A stretch of 64,000 nt of DNA from Prochlorococcus sp. AG-409-D14. Its GTDB lineage: Bacteria; Cyanobacteriota; Cyanobacteriia; PCC-6307; Cyanobiaceae. The notes beneath the pieces were generated by a model, which did not search any database, was not told where the DNA came from, and saw only the letters and a program-made list of their open reading frames with translations. Below, one piece after another: positions 9,093 through 19,351 of the stretch (positions are counted from its first letter, which is position 1; every line of letters starts with the position of its first letter). The position numbers and the translations under genes were made by a program. The stretch lies in the NCBI GenBank assembly GCA_003215895.1, contig QCJR01000006.1:1-64000 (forward strand), read 5' to 3'.

Positions 9093-9308
9093 TTAATTAT
9101 CTTTGTCCACAATGTTTTCATTTGCAGACTCTTCTTCAGACATGGCATTTTTTATTTCTCTCTCAAATTCAGTAGAGGCGCTTTGAAGACCTTTGAGAGT
9201 TTTTCCAATAGTTCGCCCAAGTTCAGGAAGACGTTTTGGGCCAAAAATAACAAGTGCCAATCCAGCAATAACTGCTATTTCAGGCAAACCAACCCCAAAA
9301 ATATTCAT
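9093..9308 (-). CDS. tatA: Twin-arginine translocase subunit TatA/Hcf106
   Basis: Forms the Tat pore that exports folded proteins into the thylakoid lumen or periplasm. At 71 residues it has the standard shape. A short N-terminal membrane helix (LPEIAVIAGLALVIFG), the FGPKRLPELGR hinge and an amphipathic helix GKTLKGLQSASTEFE are followed by an acidic tail. It is followed on the same strand by pth and preceded by psbH (33-base gap). Confidence 0.93.
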   Translation of the reverse strand: MNIFGVGLPEIAVIAGLALVIFGPKRLPELGRTIGKTLKGLQSASTEFEREIKNAMSEEESANENIVDKDN

Positions 9309-9341
9309 GGGCGAATCTCAATTGCTCAGAATTTAATTAAT

Positions 9342-9539
9342 TCAGCCGTTCCAGTCGACGGAAAAACCTTGTAAAAGAAGGGATTGGTTATAAATTTGAA
9401 GCATAATGACTAGAAAAACCAGAAGTAAAATTCCGATAAAGGCCATTACGGGTACCGCTCCCCAGCCAGGGACAACCTTTCCTTGTCCAGAATTGCCAAT
9501 GGATTTAAGCAAAGATCCTAGTGCTGTTTTTTGTCCCAT
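9342..9539 (-). CDS. psbH: Photosystem II reaction centre protein H
   Basis: A 65-residue single-span PSII subunit needed for assembly and QB-site function. The N terminus [20 protein letters not shown] and [14 protein letters not shown] lead into one transmembrane helix (about 28-50), with a lumenal tail [13 protein letters not shown]. All are typical of PsbH. It is transcribed leftward toward tatA. The gene psbN, commonly found just beside psbH on the other strand, is not visible in the adjoining gap. Confidence 0.96.
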   Translation of the reverse strand: MGQKTALGSLLKSIGNSGQGKVVPGWGAVPVMAFIGILLLVFLVIMLQIYNQSLLLQGFSVDWNG

Positions 9540-9910
9540 GTCGTGTTTTCCTTAGCTCAGATTTGTATGAGTCCAGATATTGTATGAGAACTTGTCCAAA
9601 AGAAGAAGAGACTGTAGAAACTTGTGATGGAATGAACCAAAAAAATATGATATTTGATAAATCTGATCTAAAAATCAGCTAAAAAACGAGAAAAATTACA
9701 AAAAAAAGGGTTGTTAAGGTTTTCATAAATTCTTAGTAAAAAAAAAAAAAAAGATATTTATACCGATTTTTCTTGGATTTATTGACTTTTTTGGCTTTCT
9801 TTGAGGAAAAAAAAAATCCATTTCCAAAAGTCTGTAACACCTTTGGCTTTTTCATTGGAGTTATTGACTTAATAGGATAGGTTTAATTTCTATTCAGTCA
9901 GTTCGGATTC
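9540..9910. other. AT-rich intergenic gap between psbH and psbI
   Basis: 371 bases between divergent psbH and psbI with no supportable ORF. It carries a run of 15 A at 9738-9752 and a run of A at about 9808-9816. It must hold the promoters of both psb genes; TAATAGGAT around 9879 lies about 30 bases before psbI and could be a -10 region. I looked on both strands for psbN motifs (METxx start, FGPPS, DPFDDHED-like end) and saw none. Confidence 0.5.
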
Positions 9911-10039
9911 ATGCTTGCCCTCAAGATTTCCGTCTATACGGTCGTCTTTTTCTTTGTCGGGATCTTTTTATTTGGTTTCTTGGCAAGTGATCCAACAAGG
10001 ACACCCAATAGAAAGGATTTGGAAAGTCCTCAGGACTAA
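9911..10039 (+). CDS. psbI: Photosystem II reaction centre protein I
   Basis: A 42-residue one-helix subunit that sits beside D1 and helps PSII assembly. The reading is [19 protein letters not shown], then [17 protein letters not shown], then a short acidic end. MLxLKIxVY and FGFLxxDPTRxPxRKD are the PsbI signature. It is too short for most gene callers. An ATG start and TAA stop are clear. It is followed by a 78-base gap with an imperfect hairpin (AATTACT at 10050-10056 and AGTAATT at 10073-10079) and then the LPS-assembly-like gene. Confidence 0.95.
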   Translation: MLALKISVYTVVFFFVGIFLFGFLASDPTRTPNRKDLESPQD

Positions 10040-10117
10040 ATGACACGCGAATTACTGGTCTAAACAAGTCCAAGTAATTGCTTTACGCGGTAACATTTTT
10101 TCTTCGGCTTAGTTAAT

Positions 10118-12124
10118 TTGGCTGCGAAGAAGAAATATCTAATGGCTTTAAACCTTGGAATCCTGGGGTTTATTAGTTTCTTGTATCCATATGAGACTTC
10201 TAAAGGGGAGGAAAAATTTCCTGGAAAATTAGTTAAAGATAAAAATTATAATTTTTCTGTAGGCAATTTTGTTGAAACCTATGAAAACCCTCCTTTAAGA
10301 AAATTAGATACAAAGGAAGTTAAATCTTTAACTCTTAAAATTTTCGCTGATAAGCAATATGACTATGATCAAAAAATATATTTGGCTCAAGGAAATGTAA
10401 AGGCCCTGGTAAATGGAGGAATCTTAAGATCTGACTTGTTAAGTTATGATAAATCAACTGGTGTTTTATCAGCTGAGGGAAATATTAGATTCACCAAGGG
10501 AGGGCAGTATTTTAAAGCTAAAGAATTTAATTTTAATATTTTCACAAAAGAAGGAATGATTAAAGATACATATGGGATATTGGATATTAAAAATGTATTG
10601 AATGATTTGAAATTTGATATTAATTCTTATAATAATAAAGATCAAAATAGAACTAATGTTAAAGAAGTAAATACCTATAGTGATGGAATAAAATTTTCTT
10701 TTGGAAATATTAAATTACCAGAAAATAAAATCACGAGATCAAAAAAATCTATAGGTTCAATTAATAACTGGAGGTTTAAATCTGATTCAATAGCTATTGA
10801 GGAAAATGGCTGGAAATCTAATAAAATTATTTTTACGAATGACCCGTTTGACCCTCATCAGATTTCTTTTGAGGGAATAGATGTTATTGCAGAAGAAGAC
10901 GATAATGGTAAATTACTTATTACTAGCTCCAAAACTAATTTAATCCTTGAGAATAGAACAAAGATTTTTCTAGGTAAGAGAATATTCGGAGGAAAGAAGA
11001 AAGAGGAAAGTAAACTTCAATTCATATTAGACGGTAAAGATAGGGATGGATTAGCCATAATAAGAAGAAGTGATACCACAATAATTAATAATAATCTGGA
11101 AATTGATTTTCAACCTCAATTTTTAATTAATAGAGCTATCATAGGAAAAACTAATAGTTATAATAGTCAAAATAAAAATATTAATTTTTATGATTTATTT
11201 GGCTTGAATATAAAGCTTAAAGCAGTTAATGATAAATGGAGTTTCAACAGCGTGAATGATTTAAGTACATTAAATATTTCTAGATTTTCTGATGGCACAA
11301 GACATTCAAACACTTTTCAAAGATATTTTAGAATGCCTATTCTAGAAGACTCAACCGTTAATATTTTTACTACTTATAGATCTAGGGCTTGGAATGGAAC
11401 AATTGGTGAGACTGAGATTAAATCTGCATTTGGAGGCTTTATTGAAAAGACGCAGTTTTTTAAAATAGGTGAAGTCAAAAATAATTTAAATATTCGAATT
11501 GGAACGGGTAAATATGAAGCAGAAAAATATGAAAATAGTGAAATAATTAGTCTTTGGCGGTCTAGTGTTTTTTCTTCATTAGATAGTGAATACCAAATTT
11601 GGAAGAGTAATCCAAAGAATTTATATCAAAAGAAACTATCACCTTTATCTCCTGTTTTAATTAATCCCGAATTAGTCTTTAGAACTAATATTAATTCAGC
11701 CTATTTTAACTATTTGGAAGGCAATGAACAAGGCTTCCTTAAACTTAGTTTTGGTCCCGAAATTAGATTAGGAAATTTAGAGAGAGATATTCTGGATTAT
11801 ACAAAATTTTCGATTATGCCAGGTGTGAAATTTAAATTCGGAAATAGTCCATTTAAGTTTGATAAAGCAATAGATTTAAAAACAATCAATATAAGTTTAA
11901 TGCAACAAATATATGGACCTTTAATGTTTGATTTTATCTCTAATGTAAATATTGATAATAGTTCAAAAAGTTATGGAGAATATTATGATACAAAGTTAGG
12001 GCTTTTATGGCATAAAAGAGCATACGAATGTGGAATTTATTATCATCCTAATGATGATGCAGGAGGACTATATTTTCGTATAAATGGATTTAAATTTGGA
12101 GATTCTGTGAAAGAGGTTTTTTAG
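10118..12124 (+). CDS. LptA/LptD-like outer-envelope protein (DUF3769-like)
   Basis: A 668-residue protein that begins at TTG. Its hydrophobic N terminus (about residues 8-25, ALNLGILGFISFLYP) looks like a signal peptide. At about 80-150 there is an OstA/LptA-like beta repeat: YDYDQKIYLAQGNVKALVNG, then LSYDKSTGVLSAEGNIRF. The rest is rich in Asn, Ile and aromatic residues with alternating patterns, as in a beta-barrel, and resembles cyanobacterial DUF3769 proteins proposed to stand in for LptD. Its stop overlaps the convergent leuD stop by 4 bases. Role in lipopolysaccharide placement is inferred. Confidence 0.7.
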   Translation: MAAKKKYLMALNLGILGFISFLYPYETSKGEEKFPGKLVKDKNYNFSVGNFVETYENPPLRKLDTKEVKSLTLKIFADKQYDYDQKIYLAQGNVKALVNGGILRSDLLSYDKSTGVLSAEGNIRFTKGGQYFKAKEFNFNIFTKEGMIKDTYGILDIKNVLNDLKFDINSYNNKDQNRTNVKEVNTYSDGIKFSFGNIKLPENKITRSKKSIGSINNWRFKSDSIAIEENGWKSNKIIFTNDPFDPHQISFEGIDVIAEEDDNGKLLITSSKTNLILENRTKIFLGKRIFGGKKKEESKLQFILDGKDRDGLAIIRRSDTTIINNNLEIDFQPQFLINRAIIGKTNSYNSQNKNINFYDLFGLNIKLKAVNDKWSFNSVNDLSTLNISRFSDGTRHSNTFQRYFRMPILEDSTVNIFTTYRSRAWNGTIGETEIKSAFGGFIEKTQFFKIGEVKNNLNIRIGTGKYEAEKYENSEIISLWRSSVFSSLDSEYQIWKSNPKNLYQKKLSPLSPVLINPELVFRTNINSAYFNYLEGNEQGFLKLSFGPEIRLGNLERDILDYTKFSIMPGVKFKFGNSPFKFDKAIDLKTINISLMQQIYGPLMFDFISNVNIDNSSKSYGEYYDTKLGLLWHKRAYECGIYYHPNDDAGGLYFRINGFKFGDSVKEVF

Positions 12125-12744
12125 ATCTGTTTATTGAAATGATTTAGATAAGGTAATTTATTCACAGTATTCTTGATTGTTTCCTCTTCATCTAATAGTT
12201 GAGAAGTAGCATCCCATTTCCCAGAATAGAGCATCTTATAGGCTCCTTCATCGAGTTTTACTATGAAACTTTCTTTTTGATTAGAAATTGAAAGTTCCTT
12301 TAGATTGAAATCCCAAATTTGATTAGGGTTCTTATTAACTAGATTTTGAAATTTAGTAATTTCTTGCTTAGATGTCGTTATGCACGGTATACCAAGAGAA
12401 AGACAATTCCCAAAGAAAATTTCAGCAAAGCTTTCCCCCACAATTAATCTTATCCCCCATCTCATAAGAGCCTGTGGAGCGTGTTCTCGGCTTGAACCAC
12501 AGCCAAAATTATCATTTACAACAAGAATATTAGCTCCTTTATTCTGATCGAGATCAAAGGGGTGACTTCCTTTAAGTTCTTTTCTGTCATCTGCAAAGAC
12601 TTGTTCTCCTAATGCGGAAAAACTTACACATTTGAGAAATCTGGCAGGAATAATTCTGTCAGTATCAATATCATCGCCTTTAATTACGATGCTGCGCCCC
12701 TTTATTACTGTGATTGAACCTTGTGGGAAGTCGTCCTGTTTCAT
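12121..12744 (-). CDS. leuD: 3-isopropylmalate dehydratase small subunit
   Basis: Small (swivel-domain) half of isopropylmalate isomerase in leucine synthesis. Seen: DDIDTDRIIPARFLK near residue 23, and FGCGSSREHAPQALMRWG near residue 80, both hallmarks. Length 207 is usual. It lies downstream of leuC on the same strand with a 24-base gap. Its 3' end overlaps the convergent envelope-protein gene by 4 bases. Confidence 0.95.
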   Translation of the reverse strand: MKQDDFPQGSITVIKGRSIVIKGDDIDTDRIIPARFLKCVSFSALGEQVFADDRKELKGSHPFDLDQNKGANILVVNDNFGCGSSREHAPQALMRWGIRLIVGESFAEIFFGNCLSLGIPCITTSKQEITKFQNLVNKNPNQIWDFNLKELSISNQKESFIVKLDEGAYKMLYSGKWDATSQLLDEEETIKNTVNKLPYLNHFNKQI

Positions 12745-12768
12745 CGATAGATAAGCTTGTTTGTATTT

Positions 12769-14178
12769 TTATTCTTTAAGAAATTTTCTTACATCTGTAA
12801 CCTTCCCATTTATTGCAGCAGCAGCAACCATAGCTGGACTCATCAATAAGGTTCTTCCATTTGCTGATCCTTGCCTACCTTTGAAATTCCTATTGCTTGA
12901 GCTGGCGCTTATTTGCCTACCTTCTAATTTGTCTGGATTCATGGCTAGGCACATTGAACAACCTGGCTCTCGCCATTCAAAACCAGCCTTAAGAAATATC
13001 TTATCTATTCCTTTGTTTTTGGCCTCCTTAGCAACCTTTTGGGAACCAGGTACAACAAATGCTCTGATCCCAGTAGCGACTCTATGACCTTTAACAATAT
13101 CGGACGCCTCTTGGAGATCACTTAATCTCCCATTCGTACAGCTACCAATAAAGCAAACATCAATTAATGTTCCTTCTATGGGTTGGTCGGGTTCTAGATT
13201 CATATATTTGCATGCATCTTTAGCTATTTGTTGCTCATTTTCAGGCAGCATCTCAGGATTTGGAATTTTTTCTTTTATTGAAATACCTTGACCAGGAGTT
13301 ATGCCCCAAGTGACTGTAGGTTCTATCGATGATCCATCTAATTGAATCTCATCATCGTATTTAGCTTCTGAATCACTAACTAAACTTTTCCACCAATTAA
13401 TAGCATTATCCCATTCTTGACCTTTAGGAGAATATTCTCTCCCTTTAAGATATTCAAAAGTAGTTTTATCTGGATTGATATATCCACATCTTGCACCTCC
13501 TTCGATAGCCATATTGCATATTGTCATTCTTCCCTCCATTGAAAGTTTCTCTATCGCTGGTCCAGCAAATTCATAGGCAAATCCAACCCCTCCTTTGACT
13601 CCAAGCAAACGAATGATATGAAGAATTAGGTCTTTCGCGTAGACTCCCTTGCTCAGTGAACCGTCTACCCATATTCGTCTTACTTTTAATTTTTTCATTG
13701 CCAAGCTTTGACTAGCTAAAACATCTCGCACTTGGCTTGTACCAATACCAAATGCAATTGCTCCAAATGCACCATGTGTTGAGGTATGTGAATCTCCGCA
13801 AGCAACTGTCATTCCGGGTTGGGTTAATCCTAATTCTGGAGCTATAACATGAACTATCCCTTGAGAATTGCTGCCAATCCCATGAAATTTTATTCCATGG
13901 GATTGGCAGTTTTTTTCTAAAGTAGTCAGCATCTCCTCAGCAAGAGGGTCACTGAATGGACGCTGCTGATTTGATGTTGGAACTATATGGTCAACTGTAG
14001 CGACAGTTAGATTGGGGAATTTGACTCCCAGATTTTTTTCACTTAGAGCAGAAAAAGCTTGTGGACTTGTAACTTCGTGAATCAAATGAAGACCAACAAA
14101 AAGTTGCGTTGATCCACCAGGTAGTTCTTTTACCTGATGCAAGTTCCAAACTTTGTCGTAGAGGGTTCTAGAACTCAA
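12769..14178 (-). CDS. leuC: 3-isopropylmalate dehydratase large subunit
   Basis: Carries the 4Fe-4S cluster of isopropylmalate isomerase. The three cluster cysteines are in [14 protein letters not shown] (one used) and [11 protein letters not shown] (two used). Other signs are [34 protein letters not shown] and [11 protein letters not shown]. Length 469 matches the family. It is followed by leuD and preceded by cinA, all leftward. Confidence 0.96.
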   Translation of the reverse strand: MSSRTLYDKVWNLHQVKELPGGSTQLFVGLHLIHEVTSPQAFSALSEKNLGVKFPNLTVATVDHIVPTSNQQRPFSDPLAEEMLTTLEKNCQSHGIKFHGIGSNSQGIVHVIAPELGLTQPGMTVACGDSHTSTHGAFGAIAFGIGTSQVRDVLASQSLAMKKLKVRRIWVDGSLSKGVYAKDLILHIIRLLGVKGGVGFAYEFAGPAIEKLSMEGRMTICNMAIEGGARCGYINPDKTTFEYLKGREYSPKGQEWDNAINWWKSLVSDSEAKYDDEIQLDGSSIEPTVTWGITPGQGISIKEKIPNPEMLPENEQQIAKDACKYMNLEPDQPIEGTLIDVCFIGSCTNGRLSDLQEASDIVKGHRVATGIRAFVVPGSQKVAKEAKNKGIDKIFLKAGFEWREPGCSMCLAMNPDKLEGRQISASSSNRNFKGRQGSANGRTLLMSPAMVAAAAINGKVTDVRKFLKE

Positions 14179-14201
14179 CTTTCAAATCCAACAATTAGAT
14201 C

Positions 14202-15494
14202 TTAATTTTCCTTGATTATAGATAAACGTAATCTATCAAGAGCATTTAAAACGCTTAACTTTTGTATATCTTCTCTTGTCTTATTAGATCCAAATCTTTT
14301 CTCCCATGAAATGAGGGTCTTAGGACCCATTATGCAAAAATTGACTAGTCCAACTGGTTTTAATTTGCTTCCTCCCGTTGGCCCAGCAATGCCACTGACA
14401 GATATTGCCCAGTTAACTTTGAATTTCTTTTGGACACCTTTAGCCATCGATTCAACTACTGGCCTTGAGACTGCACCATAGGTATTAATTATTTCCTCAG
14501 GGACACCTAATATACTTTTCTTGATTGAATTGTTATATGCGATGACACCTCCATGAAAAATTTTTGAAGATCCAGAAATCTTTGTAAGTTTAGAACCTAT
14601 TTCACCTCCAGTGCATGACTCTGCAACAGCAAGTGTTTCTTTCCTTTTTAGTAATAATTTAAATACTAATTCTTCAAGAGTTTCATCGTCTACACCAAAG
14701 CATTTTAATCCAGTTATTTGAATTAATTCTTTTTCAATAGGTTTTATATATCTATTTGTTTCTTCTAAATTATTTCCTTTGGCTGTGATTCGTACCTTTA
14801 CTTCTCCAGTACTTGCATAGGTTGCAACCGAAGGGTTTTTTACTTTAAGTAGATGTGTAATTTTATCTGCTAGTATTGATTCACTAATGCCGGCAAAATG
14901 TAAAATTTTGCTAGAGATAACTTCTTTTGATTTATTATGATTAATTAATAACTTTGATGCTTGCTTAACCCACATTTCTTTTAATTCACTAGGAACTCCT
15001 GGGAAAGTAATTATTGTAAAATTTTCCTTTGGACTCCAGTATATGCCTGGTGCTGTGCCCGACTGATTCTTTATAATCTTAGCGCCTTTTGGGACTAAGG
15101 ATTGTTTCTTTTGACTTTCGGATAATTTACTATCCTTATTTTTTAACTTGTTTTTCAAGTCAATCAGAATATCATCTCTTTGCTCTAGAGGTGTTTTAAA
15201 AGTATCAGCAATTACCTTCGTCGTTATATCATCTGGAGTTGGTCCTAATCCACCAGTTGTTATTAGGATTTCAGATCTATTAGATGCTTCAAGTATTGCT
15301 TCTTTTAATCTGATAGGGTTATCTCCAATAACGGTTTGTCTGAAATGCGGTATTCCTAAAATTGCCAATTGCTCTGCTATCCATTGAGCATTGGTATTGA
15401 CAATATTTCCTAGAAGAATTTCACTCCCAATGCATAAAATCTCTGCTCCAAATTGATTTTTTTTGATAGTATTAATCTCTTTAGATGTTTTCAC
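14202..15494 (-). CDS. cinA: CinA-family protein (nicotinamide-nucleotide amidase / ADP-ribose pyrophosphatase type)
   Basis: A two-domain protein of 430 residues. The N-terminal MoaB/MogA-like domain has [20 protein letters not shown] and [14 protein letters not shown]. The C-terminal PncC-type amidase domain has [16 protein letters not shown] and [10 protein letters not shown]. Family members recycle NMN or remove damaged nucleotides, and the gene is called competence/damage-inducible in older annotation. Its first 14 bases overlap the end of glyA, so translational coupling is likely. leuC follows after 23 bases. Confidence 0.92.
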   Translation of the reverse strand: MKTSKEINTIKKNQFGAEILCIGSEILLGNIVNTNAQWIAEQLAILGIPHFRQTVIGDNPIRLKEAILEASNRSEILITTGGLGPTPDDITTKVIADTFKTPLEQRDDILIDLKNKLKNKDSKLSESQKKQSLVPKGAKIIKNQSGTAPGIYWSPKENFTIITFPGVPSELKEMWVKQASKLLINHNKSKEVISSKILHFAGISESILADKITHLLKVKNPSVATYASTGEVKVRITAKGNNLEETNRYIKPIEKELIQITGLKCFGVDDETLEELVFKLLLKRKETLAVAESCTGGEIGSKLTKISGSSKIFHGGVIAYNNSIKKSILGVPEEIINTYGAVSRPVVESMAKGVQKKFKVNWAISVSGIAGPTGGSKLKPVGLVNFCIMGPKTLISWEKRFGSNKTREDIQKLSVLNALDRLRLSIIKEN

Positions 15495-16737
15495 TATATA
15501 AAGGAAACTTATTGCAAAGTTCAGAAACTTTTTTGATTGACTTTTCCTTTATATCTTCATCGTTTGGGTTAAGCAGTCTGTCAGCGATTACATTGCCAAC
15601 ATCTTCAAAGGCTTGTTCGTCAAAACCTCTAGTAGTAAGAGCGGCTGAACCTAGCCTTAAACCACTAGTGACAAATGGAGACTCTGGGTCAAAAGGTACA
15701 GTATTTTTGTTAGCAGTTATTTTGATGTCACTAACTAATTGATCCGCGATTTTACCAGTCATACCAATGCTTCTTAGATCAAGAAGAACTATATGATTGT
15801 CAGTTCCTTTGCTTACGATTGAAATACCCCGTTTTTGAAGTTGATTAGAAAGAACCTGTGCATTAGATATTACTCTTTGACAATAAAGCTTGAATTGTGA
15901 TTGAGAAGCTTCTTTGAATGCCACAGCCTTAGCAGCAATTACATGTTCCAAGGGACCTCCTTGGGTACCTGGAAAGACTGCTTTATCAAGTTTTTTTCCT
16001 AGCTCTTCATTTTTAGAGAGGATTAGTCCACCTCTTGGACCTCTAAGAGTCTTATGGGTGGTTGTTGTCACTACATCACAATATGGGAGGGGACTTGGGT
16101 GAAGTCCACTTGCGACTAAACCTGCGATATGTGCAATATCGGCTAATAAATAAGCATTTACCTCATCAGCTATTGATCTAAAAGCCTGGAAGTCAATTTT
16201 CCTTGGATACGCAGAGAATCCACAAATAATTAGTTTAGGTTTATGTTTAATTGCGTTTTTTCTTATTACCTCCATATCAAGCATTTCGGTTGTTTTATCA
16301 ACTTCGTAGTGGCATGTTTTAAACCACTTTCCACTTACATTTACAGGTGAACCATGTGTGAGGTGCCCTCCATGAGACAGATTCATTCCCATGATTGTTT
16401 CACCAGGCTTTAAAAGGCTTAAGAAAACTGCAAAATTAGCTTGTGCTCCGCTATGTGGCTGGACATTTGCCCAGTTTGCATCAAAAAGGTTTTTTGCTCT
16501 CTCTATTGCCAGCTGTTCAATTTCATCGATATACTCACATCCTCCGTAATAGCGTTTGTTGGGTAGACCTTCAGCATATTTATTTGTTAGGACTGATCCC
16601 TGGGCTTCCATGACTGCCTTTGAGGCAAAATTCTCGCTTGCAATAAGTTCTAAATGAGTTTCTTGTCTTGATAATTCTTTTTTTATTAATTTCGCAATAC
16701 TTGGGTCACATTCCAACAAAGAAGATTTAATAGTCAC
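15481..16737 (-). CDS. glyA: Serine hydroxymethyltransferase
   Basis: PLP enzyme converting serine and THF to glycine and methylene-THF. Seen: [39 protein letters not shown] (two adjoining blocks), [12 protein letters not shown], and the PLP-lysine motif [13 protein letters not shown]. Length 418 is normal. It overlaps cinA by 14 bases at its 3' end and starts about 100 bases from the tRNA-Arg gene. It also feeds methylene-THF to ThyX in this window. Confidence 0.97.
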   Translation of the reverse strand: MTIKSSLLECDPSIAKLIKKELSRQETHLELIASENFASKAVMEAQGSVLTNKYAEGLPNKRYYGGCEYIDEIEQLAIERAKNLFDANWANVQPHSGAQANFAVFLSLLKPGETIMGMNLSHGGHLTHGSPVNVSGKWFKTCHYEVDKTTEMLDMEVIRKNAIKHKPKLIICGFSAYPRKIDFQAFRSIADEVNAYLLADIAHIAGLVASGLHPSPLPYCDVVTTTTHKTLRGPRGGLILSKNEELGKKLDKAVFPGTQGGPLEHVIAAKAVAFKEASQSQFKLYCQRVISNAQVLSNQLQKRGISIVSKGTDNHIVLLDLRSIGMTGKIADQLVSDIKITANKNTVPFDPESPFVTSGLRLGSAALTTRGFDEQAFEDVGNVIADRLLNPNDEDIKEKSIKKVSELCNKFPLYSENI

Positions 16738-16840
16738 TTTATTCTTTTATTAATGATGTGATAGTAAGCATATGTTTAGTCTAATGAGGGAAAACCTTCT
16801 CTTATTTTCTGTTTATATAAGGATTTACATATTTTTCAAA

Positions 16841-16914
16841 CGCGCCTGGAGAGATTCGAACTCCCGACCCTCTGATCCGTAGTCAGATGCTCTAATCCGC
16901 TGAGCTACAGGCGC
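16841..16914 (-). tRNA. trnR: tRNA-Arg (anticodon ACG)
   Basis: Read on the minus strand from 16914. The acceptor GCGCCTG pairs with CAGGCGC. The D-arm contains AGCTCAGCGGATTAGAGC. The anticodon stem CTGAC/ATCAG-type pairs around loop CTACGGA give anticodon ACG, and the T-arm is GGGAGTTCGAATCTCTC. G is the discriminator base. The 3' CCA is not encoded. It is 74 bases long and upstream of glyA on the same strand. Confidence 0.95.
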
Positions 16915-17095
16915 ACAAAAAAACAATATCAGATTAACTCCCAAAGAATAGAAAAATATGTTTGTATCTAGGCCTAAAAATTGATTGAAATATGATTTTC
17001 AAATCTAAAAACTTGTCATTTCATTAATTTTTTTAATTTTGAAATACTAATGAATTTCATTCTGAGGTCTTTAATAAGATAAATACTTTGTTTTT

Positions 17096-17392
17096 ATGCC
17101 TCCTTCTATCGATTCATCTCAACTTAATGATCTAACATGTTCAATAGCTGACAGACTATTTATTCAAGTAGGAAATTGGAACCTTTATCTAGGAGATGCT
17201 GGCCTAGCAAAGGACTTAGCTATTGAATGTCAGGCTAACTTTGAACAAGGTGCAAATGTCGCAGCAAGAAATGGGCTTGAAGCGATTCAAGTTAAGCTTG
17301 CTGGAGGCAAAACGATATTGCCATTATCAAAATTAATTCCACCAAATCAATTTTTTGACCTTGAGGAGATTTTAGAACCCTATTGCAGATAA
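17096..17392 (+). CDS. DUF3181-like small cyanobacterial protein
   Basis: A 98-residue soluble protein, ATG at 17096. Distinctive stretches are FIQVGNWNLYLGDAGLAKDLAIE (read in two parts) and GLEAIQVKLAGGKTILPLSKLIP, which fit the cyanobacterial DUF3181 family as I recall it. No known catalytic motif. It is followed 40 bases later by another small conserved protein on the same strand. The 181-base gap before it, back to tRNA-Arg, shows nothing I can name. Confidence 0.6.
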   Translation: MPPSIDSSQLNDLTCSIADRLFIQVGNWNLYLGDAGLAKDLAIECQANFEQGANVAARNGLEAIQVKLAGGKTILPLSKLIPPNQFFDLEEILEPYCR

Positions 17393-17432
17393 GATTTGAT
17401 CAATTGCTTTGTTATTCTTGCTAATCATTCAG

Positions 17433-17681
17433 GTGACTAATGCCAGAGAGGTTGTAAGGCAGCGAATTGGTCGTTTAGGGGAAAGACTTATAGGGAAAGT
17501 TGCTGATGCTGACGCACAAGTTGAAAAGGAATTAATAAAAGAGATGGAAATAGCGTTTCAAGAGTTTGGAATCGAAGCAAGAATTCTCTCAGTAAGTGGA
17601 GTAAAAACGGATGAAATGAACTGTTTGGAAATTCCACTTAAAGTTAGATCAGAAAAAGATGTTTTTCTTAAAGACGAATAA
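17433..17681 (+). CDS. Small conserved helical protein of unknown function
   Basis: The frame is open from a TTG at 17409, but the GTG at 17433 gives the more family-like N terminus MTNAREVVRQRIGRLGERLIG and I prefer it (82 residues). The protein looks mostly helical to residue 50, then strand-like: EARILSVSGVKTDEMNCLEIPL. I know similar marine cyanobacterial proteins only as hypotheticals. Its last 33 bases overlap the convergent murJ gene. Confidence 0.55.
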   Translation: MTNAREVVRQRIGRLGERLIGKVADADAQVEKELIKEMEIAFQEFGIEARILSVSGVKTDEMNCLEIPLKVRSEKDVFLKDE

Positions 17682-19277
17682 ATTTCTCTTTTTTAAAAAC
17701 TTATTTAAAATATCAATATCATCAATTTTAAGAATAATTGCTAGATAATAAAAGATAATCAGACTGATTCCAGATGATATTATCAATTTAAATAATAAAC
17801 TGATAATATTATAGGGAAGAAGTATTATTTTAAAAATAAGAAATGAGCAAATACCAGAGATTAAACCAATTAAGATAATTCTCAGGTTCTGCGATAATAA
17901 ATTAGATAAATTTAGATTATCTAATTTATTATTTAATTTAAATAGTAAAGCTAAACATGCGAAAAAGTTAACAAATGTAGTTGAAAATACTAATCCGGTT
18001 GCTCCTAAGTTGATTGGTGATAGATCCCCCCATGGACTTGAGGCTCCTATCAAAAACCAGTCAAAAAATAAATTTAGTAATATTGCTATGCTTGAGATTC
18101 TAAAAGGTGTTTTTGCATCCTCTATACCATAAAAAACTCTGACTAATAGATCTCTACATAGATAAAAAGGCATACCTATTCCATATGCAATTAATAATTG
18201 ACTTACTATATCAACAGCATTTTGATTGAATGAACCTCTCCCATAGATTAATAGTACTATTGGAGAAGAAAGTGAAATAAATATAGAACCTAGAAATACC
18301 ATTGAAGAGGTTGAGAGAAGTAATCCTTGATGTATTTTTTTGATCAATTCTAAATGATTTTCTCTAGCTCTTAAACTTACAAAAACCGGTAATAATGGGA
18401 TTAAAATAGAATTTGATAATATTCCAAGAGGGGCTTGAACTAAAAAATTTGCGTAGCTTAATGCAGCTGCGGCTCCAACTATTTTCGATGCAAAGAATAA
18501 ATCAGTAAAAACATTAATTTGTATCATTCCCGAAGCAAGTGAAGCAGGGGCAATCATTCTAAATGCTCTTTTTAGCTCTGAATATTTTGTTTGTATTGAA
18601 AAACTTATCGCAAATATTCCTTTTTTAATTAGGAAAGGAATTTGAATTAAATATTGAGATAGGGCTCCTACAAATGTTGCCTTTGCTAAGATGATTCCTC
18701 CTCTCACATTCAATTCATCTAGATCAATCGTATTTCCTTTATTTATCCAAAAATTTGATATAGAAATAATAATTATTAGACTTGAAATTAATGGCGATAT
18801 AGAGGGTATAAAAAATTCTTTTTTAGAATTTAGTGATCCAAATCCAAGACCTATTAATCCAGATAGGAAGATTATTGGAGACATTATTTTTAATTGAGAG
18901 GAAGCTATTTCTTTTATTGAAGGGTCTAAACTTGGTCCAACCAAATTAATCAATAAATCAGATGAAAAGAAAACAGAAAAACTTAAAATTAATAGTATTA
19001 GAGATAAAATATTATTGATTGAACTTATAAATAATCTACTTTCAACTTTGTTTTTATCTGCTAATAGTGTAACCATTGAGTTATGCAATGGACCATTAAT
19101 ACCTCCTAAAAGAACTAAGAAAAATCCAGGTATAATATAGGAATAGTTATATGCATCATATGCTGCACTAATGCCGAAGGCACCAGCAATAACTAATTGC
19201 CTTGCCATCCCTCCAAATTTGCTTAGTAAAGTTCCTAAACTTACGACGAAAGCAATTTTCTTGATTGATTTCGACAT
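17649..19277 (-). CDS. murJ: Lipid II flippase MurJ (MviN)
   Basis: Flips lipid II across the inner membrane for peptidoglycan synthesis. At 542 residues it has about 14 hydrophobic segments, as in MOP-superfamily flippases. The N terminus has VSLGTLLSKFGGMARQLVIAGAFG, with GISAAYDAYNYSYIIPGF following. The middle has FASKIVGAAAALSYAN and LPVFVSLRARENH-type stretches typical of MviN. The end has long Ile/Leu-rich helices. Its 3' end overlaps the small helical protein gene by 33 bases, and it is divergent from sfsA (74-base gap). Confidence 0.92.
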   Translation of the reverse strand: MSKSIKKIAFVVSLGTLLSKFGGMARQLVIAGAFGISAAYDAYNYSYIIPGFFLVLLGGINGPLHNSMVTLLADKNKVESRLFISSINNILSLILLILSFSVFFSSDLLINLVGPSLDPSIKEIASSQLKIMSPIIFLSGLIGLGFGSLNSKKEFFIPSISPLISSLIIIISISNFWINKGNTIDLDELNVRGGIILAKATFVGALSQYLIQIPFLIKKGIFAISFSIQTKYSELKRAFRMIAPASLASGMIQINVFTDLFFASKIVGAAAALSYANFLVQAPLGILSNSILIPLLPVFVSLRARENHLELIKKIHQGLLLSTSSMVFLGSIFISLSSPIVLLIYGRGSFNQNAVDIVSQLLIAYGIGMPFYLCRDLLVRVFYGIEDAKTPFRISSIAILLNLFFDWFLIGASSPWGDLSPINLGATGLVFSTTFVNFFACLALLFKLNNKLDNLNLSNLLSQNLRIILIGLISGICSFLIFKIILLPYNIISLLFKLIISSGISLIIFYYLAIILKIDDIDILNKFLKKRNLFVFKKNIFF

Positions 19278-19351
19278 GTTAGATTTGAAAAAAGAAAGCT
19301 TTCATTTACTAGAATATTTTGTAGTTCTTATTTTAATTGGTTGTTAATTAA

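Noticed and set aside
9084-9374. A 96-residue rightward frame opposite tatA
   Set aside because: Fully explained by antisense of tatA and the start of the psbH tail.
12761-13087. A 108-residue rightward frame opposite leuC
   Set aside because: It is the complement of a well-supported enzyme; the residues read as antisense of the LeuC core, not as a protein family.
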